The notes: a model not told the origin generated them from the letters alone. Positions 1 to 9,580 are shown, numbered from the stretch's first letter. The stretch: 64,000 nucleotides of DNA from an uncultured Clostridia bacterium (GCA_947630015.1 CANRFY010000004.1:62001-126000); one strand, 5' to 3'. Numbers and translations: made by a program.

Positions 1-1
1 C

Positions 2-1888
2 GGGACCGAAACTGAGATCAAGAGCCATCCGTTCCTCGATTTCATGGAGCATCCGAATCCGCTGTATGAAATGACAAGCTCGGCCATCTGGCGGCTGCAT
101 GAAATCTATCTTCTGCTCGTCGGTGAGAGTTTTCTGCTGATCGAGCGGGACGACAGAGGAATGCCAGTCGAGCTGTGGCCTGTGCCGCCGCATTGGGTGA
201 AAATGACGCCCTATCTCGGCAACCCTACCTACACGATCACAACGACGGGCGGCCTCACAATGACAGTGCCGGTTGATGATATTTTCGTAATGAAGCAGCT
301 CAACCCGCTCGACCCGTTCCATCGCGGGCTGGGTGTGGCTGAGAGCATCGCGGACGAGGTTGAGATCGACGAATATGCAGCTAAGTTTCAGAAGCGGTTC
401 TTCTACAACGACGCCACGCCCCCGGTGGTATTCCTTATGCCGGACGCCACCAAGGAGCAGCGCGACGAGTTCATGGCCCATTGGAACAAGAAACACAAGG
501 GCGTGGAGAACAGCCACCGCGCCGCCGCATTATCCGGCAACGTGGACGTGAAAGAGCTTGGCAGCAGCGACGGCAAGAACCTCGGCTTCATCGAGAGCAG
601 GATCGCCATGCGTGATGCTGTGCTGGAGCATTTCGGTGTCCCGCGAGAGATCATGGGTATCACAGAGAACAGCAACCGTTCAACGGCGGACGCTGCGCAG
701 TACATCTACGCAAAGAACGTGCTTACGCCAAGGATTCAAACCAGAGAGGAAGCTATCAACCAGCAGCTCCTTCCGATGTTCGGAGAGGGGCTGATTTGGC
801 GCTATGACCCGGTTATCCCCTACGATAAGGACTTCAACAAGGAGAAGGCGTTGGACGGCTACAATGCCGGTTTGCTGATGAAGAATGAAGCCCGTGAGCT
901 TATGGACCTGCCCGATGTTGAGGGCGGGAACATTTACAAAGTGTCCATCAATGACTTGTTCTTATCCGAAAAGGATGATGCAGTCGAACTGTCGCGGTCG
1001 CTTTTGGAAGAAGACCCGCTTCCGGAGTTCGGAACCAAGGCAAAGCGGCGTGTAAACATCGAGTATATGCTGCGGCGAGAGGAAATCGCCACAAGGAAGA
1101 TGGAGAGGCTTTTTGAATCAGCCATCAGCCAGCATTTCGCGGATCAGGAAGCAGCGATCTCCGCCGCACTCGGAGACACGACAAAGGCTGATGTTCCCAC
1201 GAGCCTTTCAACCCTCGGTGAGTACCTGCTGCCGGATGGTACGTTCAATCCCGAAACGTGGAATGCGTTGACAGAGATTGAGCAGCAGCGTTTGGCGGAA
1301 GCTGTGGCAGACGGTCTTCTCGACTGGAATTCTGAGGTTGAAAAGCTGGCGAAGCTGTTTCAACCGCTGTGGAAACGAACTTATGACGAGGGCGTGTCCG
1401 TCAGCGAGGAAAGTTATGACCTCTATACGGTTGAGAAGCCGGAATTCGTTTCTGCTGCCAAAATCAACGGCGGCAGGCGTGTTACAAACATCGAGCGTAC
1501 CACCAGAGACAAGATTGCGGACATCATCGCAAGAGGCGTCTCCGACGGTATCAGTCAGATAAAGCTCAAAGAGGAAATTCGGGAAGCAATGGGAACGACC
1601 TCTAAGCGAGCAAAGTTGGTCGCCCGACAGGAAACCATGACCGCTCTGGCTACGGGCCAGTTTGACATGATGAAATCTGCCGGAGCGAAAACAAAGACGT
1701 GGCATCACAGGCCACAAAAGAACCCACGCGACGGGTCGCATGGTCCGAACCATGTGATTCTCGACGGAGAAACGGTAGCCATCGACGCAAGATTCTCTAA
1801 CGGCCTCCGTTATCCTCGTGATCCAGAAGACCCGCGCCCGGAAGAACTTATTAACTGCCGGTGTTACCTGACATACGGCGGTTTTTAA
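2..1888 (+). CDS. Phage portal protein fused to a C-terminal Mu gpF-like minor head domain (5' end outside window)
   Basis: Frame is open upstream to the window edge. N-terminal part reads as an HK97-type portal (FGVPREIMGITENSNRSTADAAQ); C-terminal part has ARQETMTAL...INCRCYLTY typical of gpF/SPP1 gp7-like head proteins. Confidence 0.85.
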   Translation, partial: GTETEIKSHPFLDFMEHPNPLYEMTSSAIWRLHEIYLLLVGESFLLIERDDRGMPVELWPVPPHWVKMTPYLGNPTYTITTTGGLTMTVPVDDIFVMKQLNPLDPFHRGLGVAESIADEVEIDEYAAKFQKRFFYNDATPPVVFLMPDATKEQRDEFMAHWNKKHKGVENSHRAAALSGNVDVKELGSSDGKNLGFIESRIAMRDAVLEHFGVPREIMGITENSNRSTADAAQYIYAKNVLTPRIQTREEAINQQLLPMFGEGLIWRYDPVIPYDKDFNKEKALDGYNAGLLMKNEARELMDLPDVEGGNIYKVSINDLFLSEKDDAVELSRSLLEEDPLPEFGTKAKRRVNIEYMLRREEIATRKMERLFESAISQHFADQEAAISAALGDTTKADVPTSLSTLGEYLLPDGTFNPETWNALTEIEQQRLAEAVADGLLDWNSEVEKLAKLFQPLWKRTYDEGVSVSEESYDLYTVEKPEFVSAAKINGGRRVTNIERTTRDKIADIIARGVSDGISQIKLKEEIREAMGTTSKRAKLVARQETMTALATGQFDMMKSAGAKTKTWHHRPQKNPRDGSHGPNHVILDGETVAIDARFSNGLRYPRDPEDPRPEELINCRCYLTYGGF

Positions 1889-1922
1889 GAAGCCCTAATC
1901 TCTGAGGAAAGGAGGTAAATCT

Positions 1923-2672
1923 ATGGCAAAAATGAGGAAACGGACTGCCGGTATTGAACAGAAGTCGGACACCTCAAAACGTGAGTACAAGGCTTTTAAG
2001 TTTGAGCTTGAAAGTACGGGCGAAAATGGTGAGTTCGCTGGGTACGCTGCCGTATTCGGCAACATCGACAGCGGACGTGACATCATCGAGAAAGGTGCAT
2101 TCTCCAAGACCATCAGGGAGGATTTTGACCGCATCAAGATTTTGTCGCAGCACAACGATTGTGAGCTACCCATTGGCAAACCACTCGAACTGCGCGAAGA
2201 CGAGAAAGGTCTTTATATCCGGGGCAAAATCAGCGATACGCAAAAGGGGCGCGACATCCAGACGCTGCTCCGGGACGGCGTTCTCACGGAAATGTCTATT
2301 GGCTATGACGCCATCGACTTTGATTTCGACGGTGAGAAAGGCGTTCGCAGGTTGAAGGAAGTCCGGCTGTGGGAGGTTTCCATCGTCACATGGGCTATGA
2401 ACGATCAGGCAAAGATTGAGGAAGTCAAATCTGTCGCGGAGGAATTGACGACCGAGATCAAAGCGGGAAAGATCACCCGTGCGAGGCTGGATTCCCTCAA
2501 ACCGTTTATTGCGGTTGTCCGTGAACTTGCAGAAATCCTCAGCCCGTTCTTGGAACCGGCTGCCCCGGAGGATTCGGAAACGCAGAACAACATTGTCCAG
2601 TCCGCGCACAAATCCGTCAAGGAAACCAAAAACGCAGGAATGGTCTTTGAGATCATTCCATCCAAAAAATAA
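1923..2672 (+). CDS. HK97-family prohead protease
   Basis: GYAAVFGNIDSGRDIIEKGAF, SQHN, EVSIVTWAMN; sits between portal and capsid; RBS present. Confidence 0.9.
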   Translation: MAKMRKRTAGIEQKSDTSKREYKAFKFELESTGENGEFAGYAAVFGNIDSGRDIIEKGAFSKTIREDFDRIKILSQHNDCELPIGKPLELREDEKGLYIRGKISDTQKGRDIQTLLRDGVLTEMSIGYDAIDFDFDGEKGVRRLKEVRLWEVSIVTWAMNDQAKIEEVKSVAEELTTEIKAGKITRARLDSLKPFIAVVRELAEILSPFLEPAAPEDSETQNNIVQSAHKSVKETKNAGMVFEIIPSKK

Positions 2673-2686
2673 GGAGGTATTATACC

Positions 2687-4174
2687 ATGAAATTAACTCA
2701 GGAACAGCTGGCCGAACTGATTGCGAAGGTGTTCGCAAACATCGGCGAGAAGCGTAAAGCCTGCAAGGAGAACGGCGAGGAAGTCTCCGACGCCATCTCC
2801 ATCGAAGAAATTATGACCGAAGTGACCGACATTCTCGCAAACGCAGGCGGCGAGGGTGAGGAAGTCACCGAGGACGTGAAGGCAGAGGAAACCGAGGCCG
2901 GAACCGCTCAGGTTACTCCCGAACTGATTTCCGCCATTGTTCAGGCGCTGGAGGCACAGGGCATCAAGGCTGGCGCCGCCCCGACTGAAATGAAGGCTGC
3001 TGCCCGCCCTGCACAGCCGCAGCGCAAGTATGCGGGGCTTTTCCTCTCCACGGGGGCTTCCCGTGATGGCGAGGTAAAGAGCGGTTTTCAGGCGCGTATG
3101 GCGGCTCTGTCCGGCCCTGAGCGCCGCAAGATGGCCTACGGTATGTTTGGCCGTGCCGTGAAGTGCATCCACGCTTCCAACGGCGATCCGGAGCGCGCGG
3201 CGTATAACGCGGAGCATAAGTTCATGGACACCGAAATGGCCCATGAGTTCAAGGCTCTGTCCGCCACCTCTCCTGCCGACGGCGGCTATCTTGTGCCGGA
3301 GGTGTACGCCAACGAGATCATTGAGCTGCTGTATCCGGCAACGGTTATTTACAGCCTCGGCGCTCGCAGGCTCGGCATGAACAACGGAAACCTGAACATC
3401 CCGAAGATCAAGACCGGCTCCCGCGCCCTGTTCACGGGTGAGAGCCGCAAGATCCCCAACTCCGCTCCGAACTTCGGCAACCTGAAGCTCTCTGCGAAGA
3501 AGCTGACCGCCCTGATCCCCATGAGCAACGATCTCCTTCGTTCCACCAACTTCGATAACGATGTTATCGTCGGTCAGGACATCACGAAGCAGATGGCTCT
3601 CGGTGTGGATTACGGTGCGCTGCTCGGCACTGGCGGCGAGTTCCAGCCTCTTGGTATCACCAAGAACAAGAATGTCCTGACGATTGACGTTACTTCCGCT
3701 GGCACAGAGTACGCCAGCAAGGATGGCCTGCTCACCGCGGCGTTCCCGAACTACCTCGTTGCCGCCGTCCTGAAGAACAATGTCTATGCTGACGGTCTGG
3801 GCTTCGTGTTCAACACCAGCGTGGAGCAGTTCTTCAAGTCCCTGCGTGACAACGTGGGCGGTTTCGTATTCGCCAAGGAAATGGACGAGAAGCACACGCT
3901 TGTGGGCTATCCGTACCGTGCGACCAACCTGCTGGAGACGACCGGCGGCAAGACCTCGATCATCTTTGGTAACTGGAATGATCTGGTTATCGGTGAGCAG
4001 GGCGCTCTGGAGATCGAAACCAGCCGTGAGGGTACTTGGACTGACGACGCGGGCAATCTCGTGTCAGCTTTCGAGAACGACCAGACCCTGATCCGTGCAA
4101 TCAACAATGTTGACACCGGCCTGCGCCACGACGAGAGCTTCGCTGTGGCTACCAAGGTCGCTGTCCCGATCTAA
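2687..4174 (+). CDS. HK97-fold major capsid protein
   Basis: DGGYLVPEVYANEIIELL, IPMSNDLLRSTNFD, GYPYRATNLLE motifs; position after protease. Confidence 0.92.
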   Translation: MKLTQEQLAELIAKVFANIGEKRKACKENGEEVSDAISIEEIMTEVTDILANAGGEGEEVTEDVKAEETEAGTAQVTPELISAIVQALEAQGIKAGAAPTEMKAAARPAQPQRKYAGLFLSTGASRDGEVKSGFQARMAALSGPERRKMAYGMFGRAVKCIHASNGDPERAAYNAEHKFMDTEMAHEFKALSATSPADGGYLVPEVYANEIIELLYPATVIYSLGARRLGMNNGNLNIPKIKTGSRALFTGESRKIPNSAPNFGNLKLSAKKLTALIPMSNDLLRSTNFDNDVIVGQDITKQMALGVDYGALLGTGGEFQPLGITKNKNVLTIDVTSAGTEYASKDGLLTAAFPNYLVAAVLKNNVYADGLGFVFNTSVEQFFKSLRDNVGGFVFAKEMDEKHTLVGYPYRATNLLETTGGKTSIIFGNWNDLVIGEQGALEIETSREGTWTDDAGNLVSAFENDQTLIRAINNVDTGLRHDESFAVATKVAVPI

Positions 4175-4189
4175 TAGGAGGTACACGAT

Positions 4190-4573
4190 ATGAAAAGAGA
4201 ACTGATTCAGAATACGCTGCTCATTCCTCTGGGCGAGGATGAAGCGATTGACCGTGGTGGATTCCTCTCCGCTGTACTGGCCGTGAAACCCAAGGGAACC
4301 GGCGAGCTGACCGTCACGGTCACTCACGCTGATACCAAGGACGGCAACTACACCGAAGTTACGGACACCGGGCTATTCATTGACGGAACCGGCAAGGCCG
4401 ACAATGTTGCGGACGGCGATCTCGTAAACTTCGATCTCGACCTGATCGGCTGCAAGCAGTTCATCAAGGTCACGATCGGCGGTGCTGGCAAGGGAACCGG
4501 CGCTACGGCTGCCATCGCTCTGGGCGATGCCGCTACCGGTCCGGTGGAGGCTCCCGAAGCATTGGGGGAATGA
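4190..4573 (+). CDS. Phage hypothetical protein (possible head decoration)
   Basis: ORF with RBS in structural operon. Confidence 0.6.
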   Translation: MKRELIQNTLLIPLGEDEAIDRGGFLSAVLAVKPKGTGELTVTVTHADTKDGNYTEVTDTGLFIDGTGKADNVADGDLVNFDLDLIGCKQFIKVTIGGAGKGTGATAAIALGDAATGPVEAPEALGE

Positions 4574-4953
4574 TTGGGGCTGACGCTGTGCGCGTCACCG
4601 GAAAGAGTCAGCCCCTTTGTGTCGGAGGCGGAAAAACCGTCTCCGACCTTATTGGTGACGACATCAAGATCACTTGGGACGGTGTAAAGGGTTCTGTTAC
4701 CGGCGAGCTGAAGAAACTTGACAGCTGGGCGGAATTTGATCCTGCGGTTTCCAATGGACATTTCTTCCCCGCCACGCTCTCTGCCGCCTATAACGGAGTT
4801 CCGATCACCGTACAGAAAGGTGATAGTGTCAAAACGCTCATTGACCGCAACTGGATTTTGCTGGTCGAGGATAAGGATGTACCTATCACGTTCTCTGCGA
4901 ACGATAAGGTATTCCTGATTTTCGATTTCTCCGGCGCGACCCTTGCGGAGTAA
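4570..4953 (+). CDS. Phage hypothetical protein
   Basis: ATGA overlap with previous gene; same operon. Confidence 0.6.
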   Translation: MIGADAVRVTGKSQPLCVGGGKTVSDLIGDDIKITWDGVKGSVTGELKKLDSWAEFDPAVSNGHFFPATLSAAYNGVPITVQKGDSVKTLIDRNWILLVEDKDVPITFSANDKVFLIFDFSGATLAE

Positions 4954-4966
4954 GGAGGATCTCAAA

Positions 4967-5092
4967 ATGGCAAAGATTTTTCACGGGTTTACAACGCCCA
5001 CCGCAAAGCCTTCCTCCAACAAGAAGGAAGCCGGTCCTTCTGAAACGAAGACCGAGAAGAAACCCGCCAAGCCCAAGGGCAGCGGCGAGTAA
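4967..5092 (+). CDS. Small Lys/Pro-rich phage protein (41 aa)
   Basis: MAKIFHGFTTPTAKPSSNKKEAG..., RBS aaggagg upstream; not in the supplied ORF track. Confidence 0.5.
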   Translation: MAKIFHGFTTPTAKPSSNKKEAGPSETKTEKKPAKPKGSGE

Positions 5093-5104
5093 AGGAGGCC
5101 CGCT

Positions 5105-5728
5105 ATGCTTGCTGAAAACGCACTAACGACGCTCGAAAGGATGAAGCTGATGCTCGGCCTGCCGGATGTCGAGGACGAAAAGACGGATATGGTAATCGAG
5201 CTTCTGATTAACCGCGCTTCGGCTTGGATTGAACGTCAGATCGGCAGGCATTTGGGTAAACACGCTTATCTGCAATGGTATGACGCAGACGGCCAGCAGG
5301 AACTCGTCGTGGATGAATACCCCATCGTAAAGGTTGAGTATGTCAAGGAGGAAGGGAAACTTGTAGACCCAAGCTGCTATGACTATTCTCAGCACGGAAA
5401 TGTGGGCGTTATTTACCGCGACGAGGGCTGGCTGAAAGCGGGCTACCGAAAAGGTCTTGCCTACGACATTGTTGCCCCGAAGCGGGTTATCGAGGTCAGC
5501 TACACGGCTGGGTATGTACTGCCGAAAGATGCGACCGAGGACGACCCGCAGACGCTTCCTGCCGACCTCGAAGGGCTGCTGTGGGATATGGTGTCACAGA
5601 CGTACACCGGCCTCCAGAATGGCTCTCAGGGCCTTAGCGCGTTCGCTATTTCGGACGTTCACTGGACGTTCGACAAGGGAATACGGTCCGAATGGATGCA
5701 GCTGCTCGGCCTTTATAGGAGGTATTGA
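5105..5728 (+). CDS. Head-tail connector (gp6-like)
   Basis: LERMKLMLGLPDVEDEKTDMVIELLINRASAWIERQIGR; position after capsid. Confidence 0.75.
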   Translation: MLAENALTTLERMKLMLGLPDVEDEKTDMVIELLINRASAWIERQIGRHLGKHAYLQWYDADGQQELVVDEYPIVKVEYVKEEGKLVDPSCYDYSQHGNVGVIYRDEGWLKAGYRKGLAYDIVAPKRVIEVSYTAGYVLPKDATEDDPQTLPADLEGLLWDMVSQTYTGLQNGSQGLSAFAISDVHWTFDKGIRSEWMQLLGLYRRY

Positions 5729-5729
5729 T

Positions 5730-6158
5730 ATGGATGCAAGTGCAATACTGTCTGATTTCGCAAGAATAAAGAACGCCTGTCAGGAAATGGCGGGCAAGAA
5801 AATCGTGGTAGGCATTGTGGGAACGTCGGATTCCGATGTTATCAAAATCGCTCACGCCCACGAGTACGGCACGGGAAAGCTCCCGGAGAGATCCTTTATT
5901 CGGGCGAGCTTTGACGCCGATCAACAGAAACTCGGAGAGATTACCACGGGCGCGCTGAACAAAATGCTGTCCGGACAGATCACGCCGGATGCCGCTGCAA
6001 ACTCAATCGGGGCGCAAGCGGCGCAGCTGGTTCAGAACTTCATCGACGAGAACCGTGTAAAGCCGCCTTCCGATTTCTCCAAGAAAACGCAGCACACAAC
6101 ATTGTACGAAACCGGTACGCACATCCGCGACCGCATCGCGTACAAAGTGGAGGGATGA
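5730..6158 (+). CDS. Phage virion morphogenesis / head-tail joining protein
   Basis: KIAHAHEYGTGKLPERSFIRASFD motif; internal ATG with RBS preferred over the longer ORF start. Confidence 0.75.
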   Translation: MDASAILSDFARIKNACQEMAGKKIVVGIVGTSDSDVIKIAHAHEYGTGKLPERSFIRASFDADQQKLGEITTGALNKMLSGQITPDAAANSIGAQAAQLVQNFIDENRVKPPSDFSKKTQHTTLYETGTHIRDRIAYKVEG

Positions 6159-6161
6159 TCT

Positions 6162-6509
6162 ATGTTATATGCAACACCAAGACTTCCTCGCGCGTTGCTG
6201 CACATTCTGACAGTTACGGACCGGAAATTCGTGAGAGGCCCCGGCGGGCAATCGCAGCCGGTTGACACAGTTGTCACATCGTTTTGGGGCGTTGTCTTGC
6301 CATTGTCCAACCTTGATCTGAAGTTTCTGCCGGATGGGTCCTATACCCAAAATTCGCAGAAGCTATACACGGACGACCCCGTGGAGATCAAGACCGGGCA
6401 AATTATCCGGGACACCTACGACGGGCAGCAGTACACCGTCATGCAGAAGCTGTCGCACAACTCAATCCACCCCATGATGCGGTATCTCGTTGAGGGGGTG
6501 AAGAAGTAA
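6162..6509 (+). CDS. Phage head-tail region protein
   Basis: ORF in operon order. Confidence 0.55.
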   Translation: MLYATPRLPRALLHILTVTDRKFVRGPGGQSQPVDTVVTSFWGVVLPLSNLDLKFLPDGSYTQNSQKLYTDDPVEIKTGQIIRDTYDGQQYTVMQKLSHNSIHPMMRYLVEGVKK

Positions 6510-7036
6510 TGACGTTTGTGCAGGCTCGCAACGCAATAATCGCCGGACTGGAAGCCCACATCGGCTATCCGGTGAATCTGTCAGAGCAGATAGCGGAGAT
6601 CCCTGAATTTCCGTACTGCTATTACAGTGTGCTTACGCCGAGGGCGTCAAACCACTCTTTTGGCCTTCCGGAAACAGTGAGCATTCCCCGCGGGTATTTG
6701 CATAGACGGACTGAGCCGATTACGGCTACCATGTCCTTTACCTTTTGCAGCATGAACCGTGAAACTGACGACGGGACGTTTATCTTCGGGGAAGATGAAG
6801 CACTGGAACTGTCGGAAAAGGCTCACGGCTTTTTCCTGCTCAATGCTCACAATATCCCGACCGAGTTCGGGGACATTGTTATCAATAACGTCGGTTCTCC
6901 TGCGAACCGGACTGGCTTCTTCGTGGAGGATTCCATTCGCCGGTACGGTTTTGACATCCGCTTTTCTTATATCAGGACGGACGAAATGGAGACTACGACG
7001 ATTTTGAAACCGGGAAACCCCAAAGGAAACATCTAA
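6509..7036 (+). CDS. Phage neck/tail completion-like protein
   Basis: Position just before the sheath gene; reads like LIC_12616-type phage proteins. Confidence 0.55.
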   Translation: MTFVQARNAIIAGLEAHIGYPVNLSEQIAEIPEFPYCYYSVLTPRASNHSFGLPETVSIPRGYLHRRTEPITATMSFTFCSMNRETDDGTFIFGEDEALELSEKAHGFFLLNAHNIPTEFGDIVINNVGSPANRTGFFVEDSIRRYGFDIRFSYIRTDEMETTTILKPGNPKGNI

Positions 7037-7058
7037 TCTCAAAAAGGAGGAAGACCTT

Positions 7059-8537
7059 ATGGCAAAAGATGTAATCGTCGTTGTGCAGCGGGACGCGCTG
7101 CCCAAGGACAAAGAAAGCCTCGACATTCTTCTGGTGTCCACCACCGGCGCTTATCCGGTGCAGACCTATCGTGACATCGAATCTGTCAAGGCTGTGTTCG
7201 GCCCCGATCAGCCGAACCAGAACATGAAGGTCGTTCGCAAGGCGACCACCCTGCTCAATCAGGGCAAGACCACCCTTGCGGAAACGCTCGTGAACAAATT
7301 TAAGATCGTCGGCCTCGAAACGCCGAAGCCCACTCCTGCTGCCGCAGGCACTTTCGTAATCACGTTCCCCTCGTCTGTCTCCGGGATCAATGAAAGCGAT
7401 AACGTGTATGTGCGTATCGGCGGGGACGATGAAGCTACCGTCGAACTGACAGCAGAAGGCGAGATCACCACCGGCTCTGCTCTGGCGGCATTGTTCACCG
7501 GCACGAGCTTCACAAAGGGCGGGAAAACTTATTCTGCTACCGCCGCTGACGCTGTTGTGACGTTTACAGCCACGACCAACGGCTTGGCCGATACCGGCAT
7601 TCCGGAGAAGGTAGAGCTGTTCAAAGAGGAAGGCTTTCAGTCTCCGCTGGCGATCACTCCCGACAGCATTAAGTTCACCAACGGCGTGGATGCGAAAAGC
7701 GCAGCCGATAATCTTGTGGAAGAAATCAAGAAGTTCCAGACCGACGTGGACAACGACTGGTATTTCCTGCTTACCGACCGGGACGACGAGGAATCCGTTA
7801 CCGCCCTTGCGAAGTTTGCGGAGGCGAGCGAGCCTACCGAAGCGGAGCTTGGCGCTGGTGTGGAGGACCACAGAAAGTTCTACATGGGCCAGACGGACGA
7901 CAAGACGTTCGCAAATTCCACGGCCCGTGCTGCGGTGATCTACACGGACCATCTGGAGGAAGAAGCCGATGCTTCTTACGCGGGCAATGTGGCCCCGTTC
8001 TATCCTCTCAGCGTGACGTGGAAGTTCAAGCGTCCGCAGGACGGCAACGCAGACACGAGCGCAGGCATCAAGGTTATCACCCTTCCGCAGCTCACGGAAG
8101 GCGAACGCGACCAGCTGCTCGAAAACCACGTCAACTTCCTCACCGAGGAATACAAGCGCCAGTACGTCAAGGACGGCGTTTGCCTCAATGGTGAGTTCAT
8201 CGACGTTGTTCTTGGCGGCGACTGGATCGCAAAGCGTATGCGTGATTTGCTGTACGATATTCTGCTCACCAATCCGAGCATCGAGTACAGCGACGCAGGC
8301 TTCGGCTTGGTGGCAACCGCTGTTTTGCAGGCTCTCGCTGAGGCTGTGGACAACAACATCATCGCGCGTGATTCCGAAAGCAAGAGCGGCATCTTCACGG
8401 TGGTCATTCCGAAGTACGCCGAAAGCACCGAGGAACAGCGCAGGAACCGCGTAATGCCCGACATCACTTGGGAGGCGCAGCTTGCTGGTGCGATCCATCA
8501 GGTGAAGTCCAAGGGCGTTCTCCGTGCATCGCTGTAA
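7059..8537 (+). CDS. Tail sheath-like protein (DUF3383 type)
   Basis: Length, position, and C-terminal NNIIARDSESKSGIFTVVIPKYAE. Confidence 0.7.
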   Translation: MAKDVIVVVQRDALPKDKESLDILLVSTTGAYPVQTYRDIESVKAVFGPDQPNQNMKVVRKATTLLNQGKTTLAETLVNKFKIVGLETPKPTPAAAGTFVITFPSSVSGINESDNVYVRIGGDDEATVELTAEGEITTGSALAALFTGTSFTKGGKTYSATAADAVVTFTATTNGLADTGIPEKVELFKEEGFQSPLAITPDSIKFTNGVDAKSAADNLVEEIKKFQTDVDNDWYFLLTDRDDEESVTALAKFAEASEPTEAELGAGVEDHRKFYMGQTDDKTFANSTARAAVIYTDHLEEEADASYAGNVAPFYPLSVTWKFKRPQDGNADTSAGIKVITLPQLTEGERDQLLENHVNFLTEEYKRQYVKDGVCLNGEFIDVVLGGDWIAKRMRDLLYDILLTNPSIEYSDAGFGLVATAVLQALAEAVDNNIIARDSESKSGIFTVVIPKYAESTEEQRRNRVMPDITWEAQLAGAIHQVKSKGVLRASL

Positions 8538-8551
8538 AGGAGGGATGAACC

Positions 8552-8947
8552 ATGTTAAAAACCTATGATCCTGAGAAAGTCAATGTGACGTTCAACAACA
8601 GGCAGCTCCGTATGTTCGGTGAGAGCCTGTTTACGCTCGCCCGTGACGAGGCCAATGTGACGCTGAAGAAGGGTGTCAAGGGCGACAGCACCTACATCCT
8701 CAATGCGAACAAGGCCGGTAAGCTCACCATCACGCTCCAGCAGGAGTCTCCGGACATTGCTTTCATCGAGAGCTGTGCCGAGAAGAACGTAAAGGCGAAC
8801 CTTGCCGTTACGGACGCGAACGATGGCGGCTCTGTGCTTTTCGCGCAGGATGTCATGGTCGAGAAGCTGCCCGACCGTGTTAGGGGCAAGGACGCGGCTG
8901 ACGTGTCTATCGTGTTCCTCATTCCTGACATCAGGCCGCTTATCTGA
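8552..8947 (+). CDS. Tail tube protein-like
   Basis: Small ORF after sheath and before tail chaperone/tape measure. Confidence 0.65.
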   Translation: MLKTYDPEKVNVTFNNRQLRMFGESLFTLARDEANVTLKKGVKGDSTYILNANKAGKLTITLQQESPDIAFIESCAEKNVKANLAVTDANDGGSVLFAQDVMVEKLPDRVRGKDAADVSIVFLIPDIRPLI

Positions 8948-9265
8948 AACATTGGCTGAAACATCTTCTCGTAAGTTCAACATTAGGCGCGAAAGTCGAA
9001 TGTTAGGCGGGAAATTCAAGCCAATGTTTCAGACCTGAATGTTTCAATGTTTCGCCCGATGTGTCGGGAATGTTTCGGCTAAAAGCCGCAGAATTACGGG
9101 GTTTTTACCCATTATGAAACATTGAAACATTTATTCTTATTAAGAACAAAAATAGAGGGATTAGAGCAGATAGAGCGTGTGCTACACGTCTCTATTCTGC
9201 CTAATCCGCCTAATCTGCGCGTATATACGCGCGTGAAATCTCAACAAATGTTTCAGAAGGAGGAC
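8945..9265 (+). repeat. Copy 1 of duplicated intergenic cassette (GAAACATT/AATGTTTC-rich, long hairpin)
   Basis: Shares many exact blocks in the same order with the reverse complement of 31092-31409 (see findings). Confidence 0.9.
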
Positions 9266-9271
9266 TTCATC

Positions 9272-9580
9272 ATGGCAAGAACCAAAAATGTAACAGTAAA
9301 CGGTGTAGACTTTTCGCTCCAGAGCGTGACCTTCTCGTGGTATTCCAACCTGACAGACCTTTATGTGAATCCCGCGAACGGCAGAAAGAACACGGCGAAG
9401 TACGTCGATGCTCTTATCAAGGGCTGCGTAACTGCCCCTGCCGAGGTTGCAAAGGGAGGCTTGAAATACTTCGACGAACAGGACGATCTCGCAACTCCCG
9501 GCGAGCTGGTGAGAGAGATCGAAAACTTTCTTAGCGAAAGAAATAGACCGAAAGACGGCGGAGAGACGGGCACGAAATAA
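9272..9580 (+). CDS. Tail assembly chaperone, frame 0 product
   Basis: ATG with AGGAGG; lies between tube and tape measure. Confidence 0.75.
   Translation: MARTKNVTVNGVDFSLQSVTFSWYSNLTDLYVNPANGRKNTAKYVDALIKGCVTAPAEVAKGGLKYFDEQDDLATPGELVREIENFLSERNRPKDGGETGTK

Noticed and set aside
44-1888. Portal gene starting at ATG 44
   Set aside because: Frame is open to the window edge (GTETEIKSHPFLDF...), so the true start is upstream of the window.
2693-3895. 400-aa minus-strand ORF opposite the capsid gene
   Set aside because: Antisense shadow of a strongly coding capsid gene; composition (HL/RG-rich) is typical of spurious ORFs.
6993-8498. 501-aa minus-strand ORF
   Set aside because: Antisense to the tail sheath gene; no RBS context or recognisable motifs.
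8945-9265. CRISPR array
   Set aside because: Octamers are in both orientations, irregularly spaced, without uniform spacers or cas genes.
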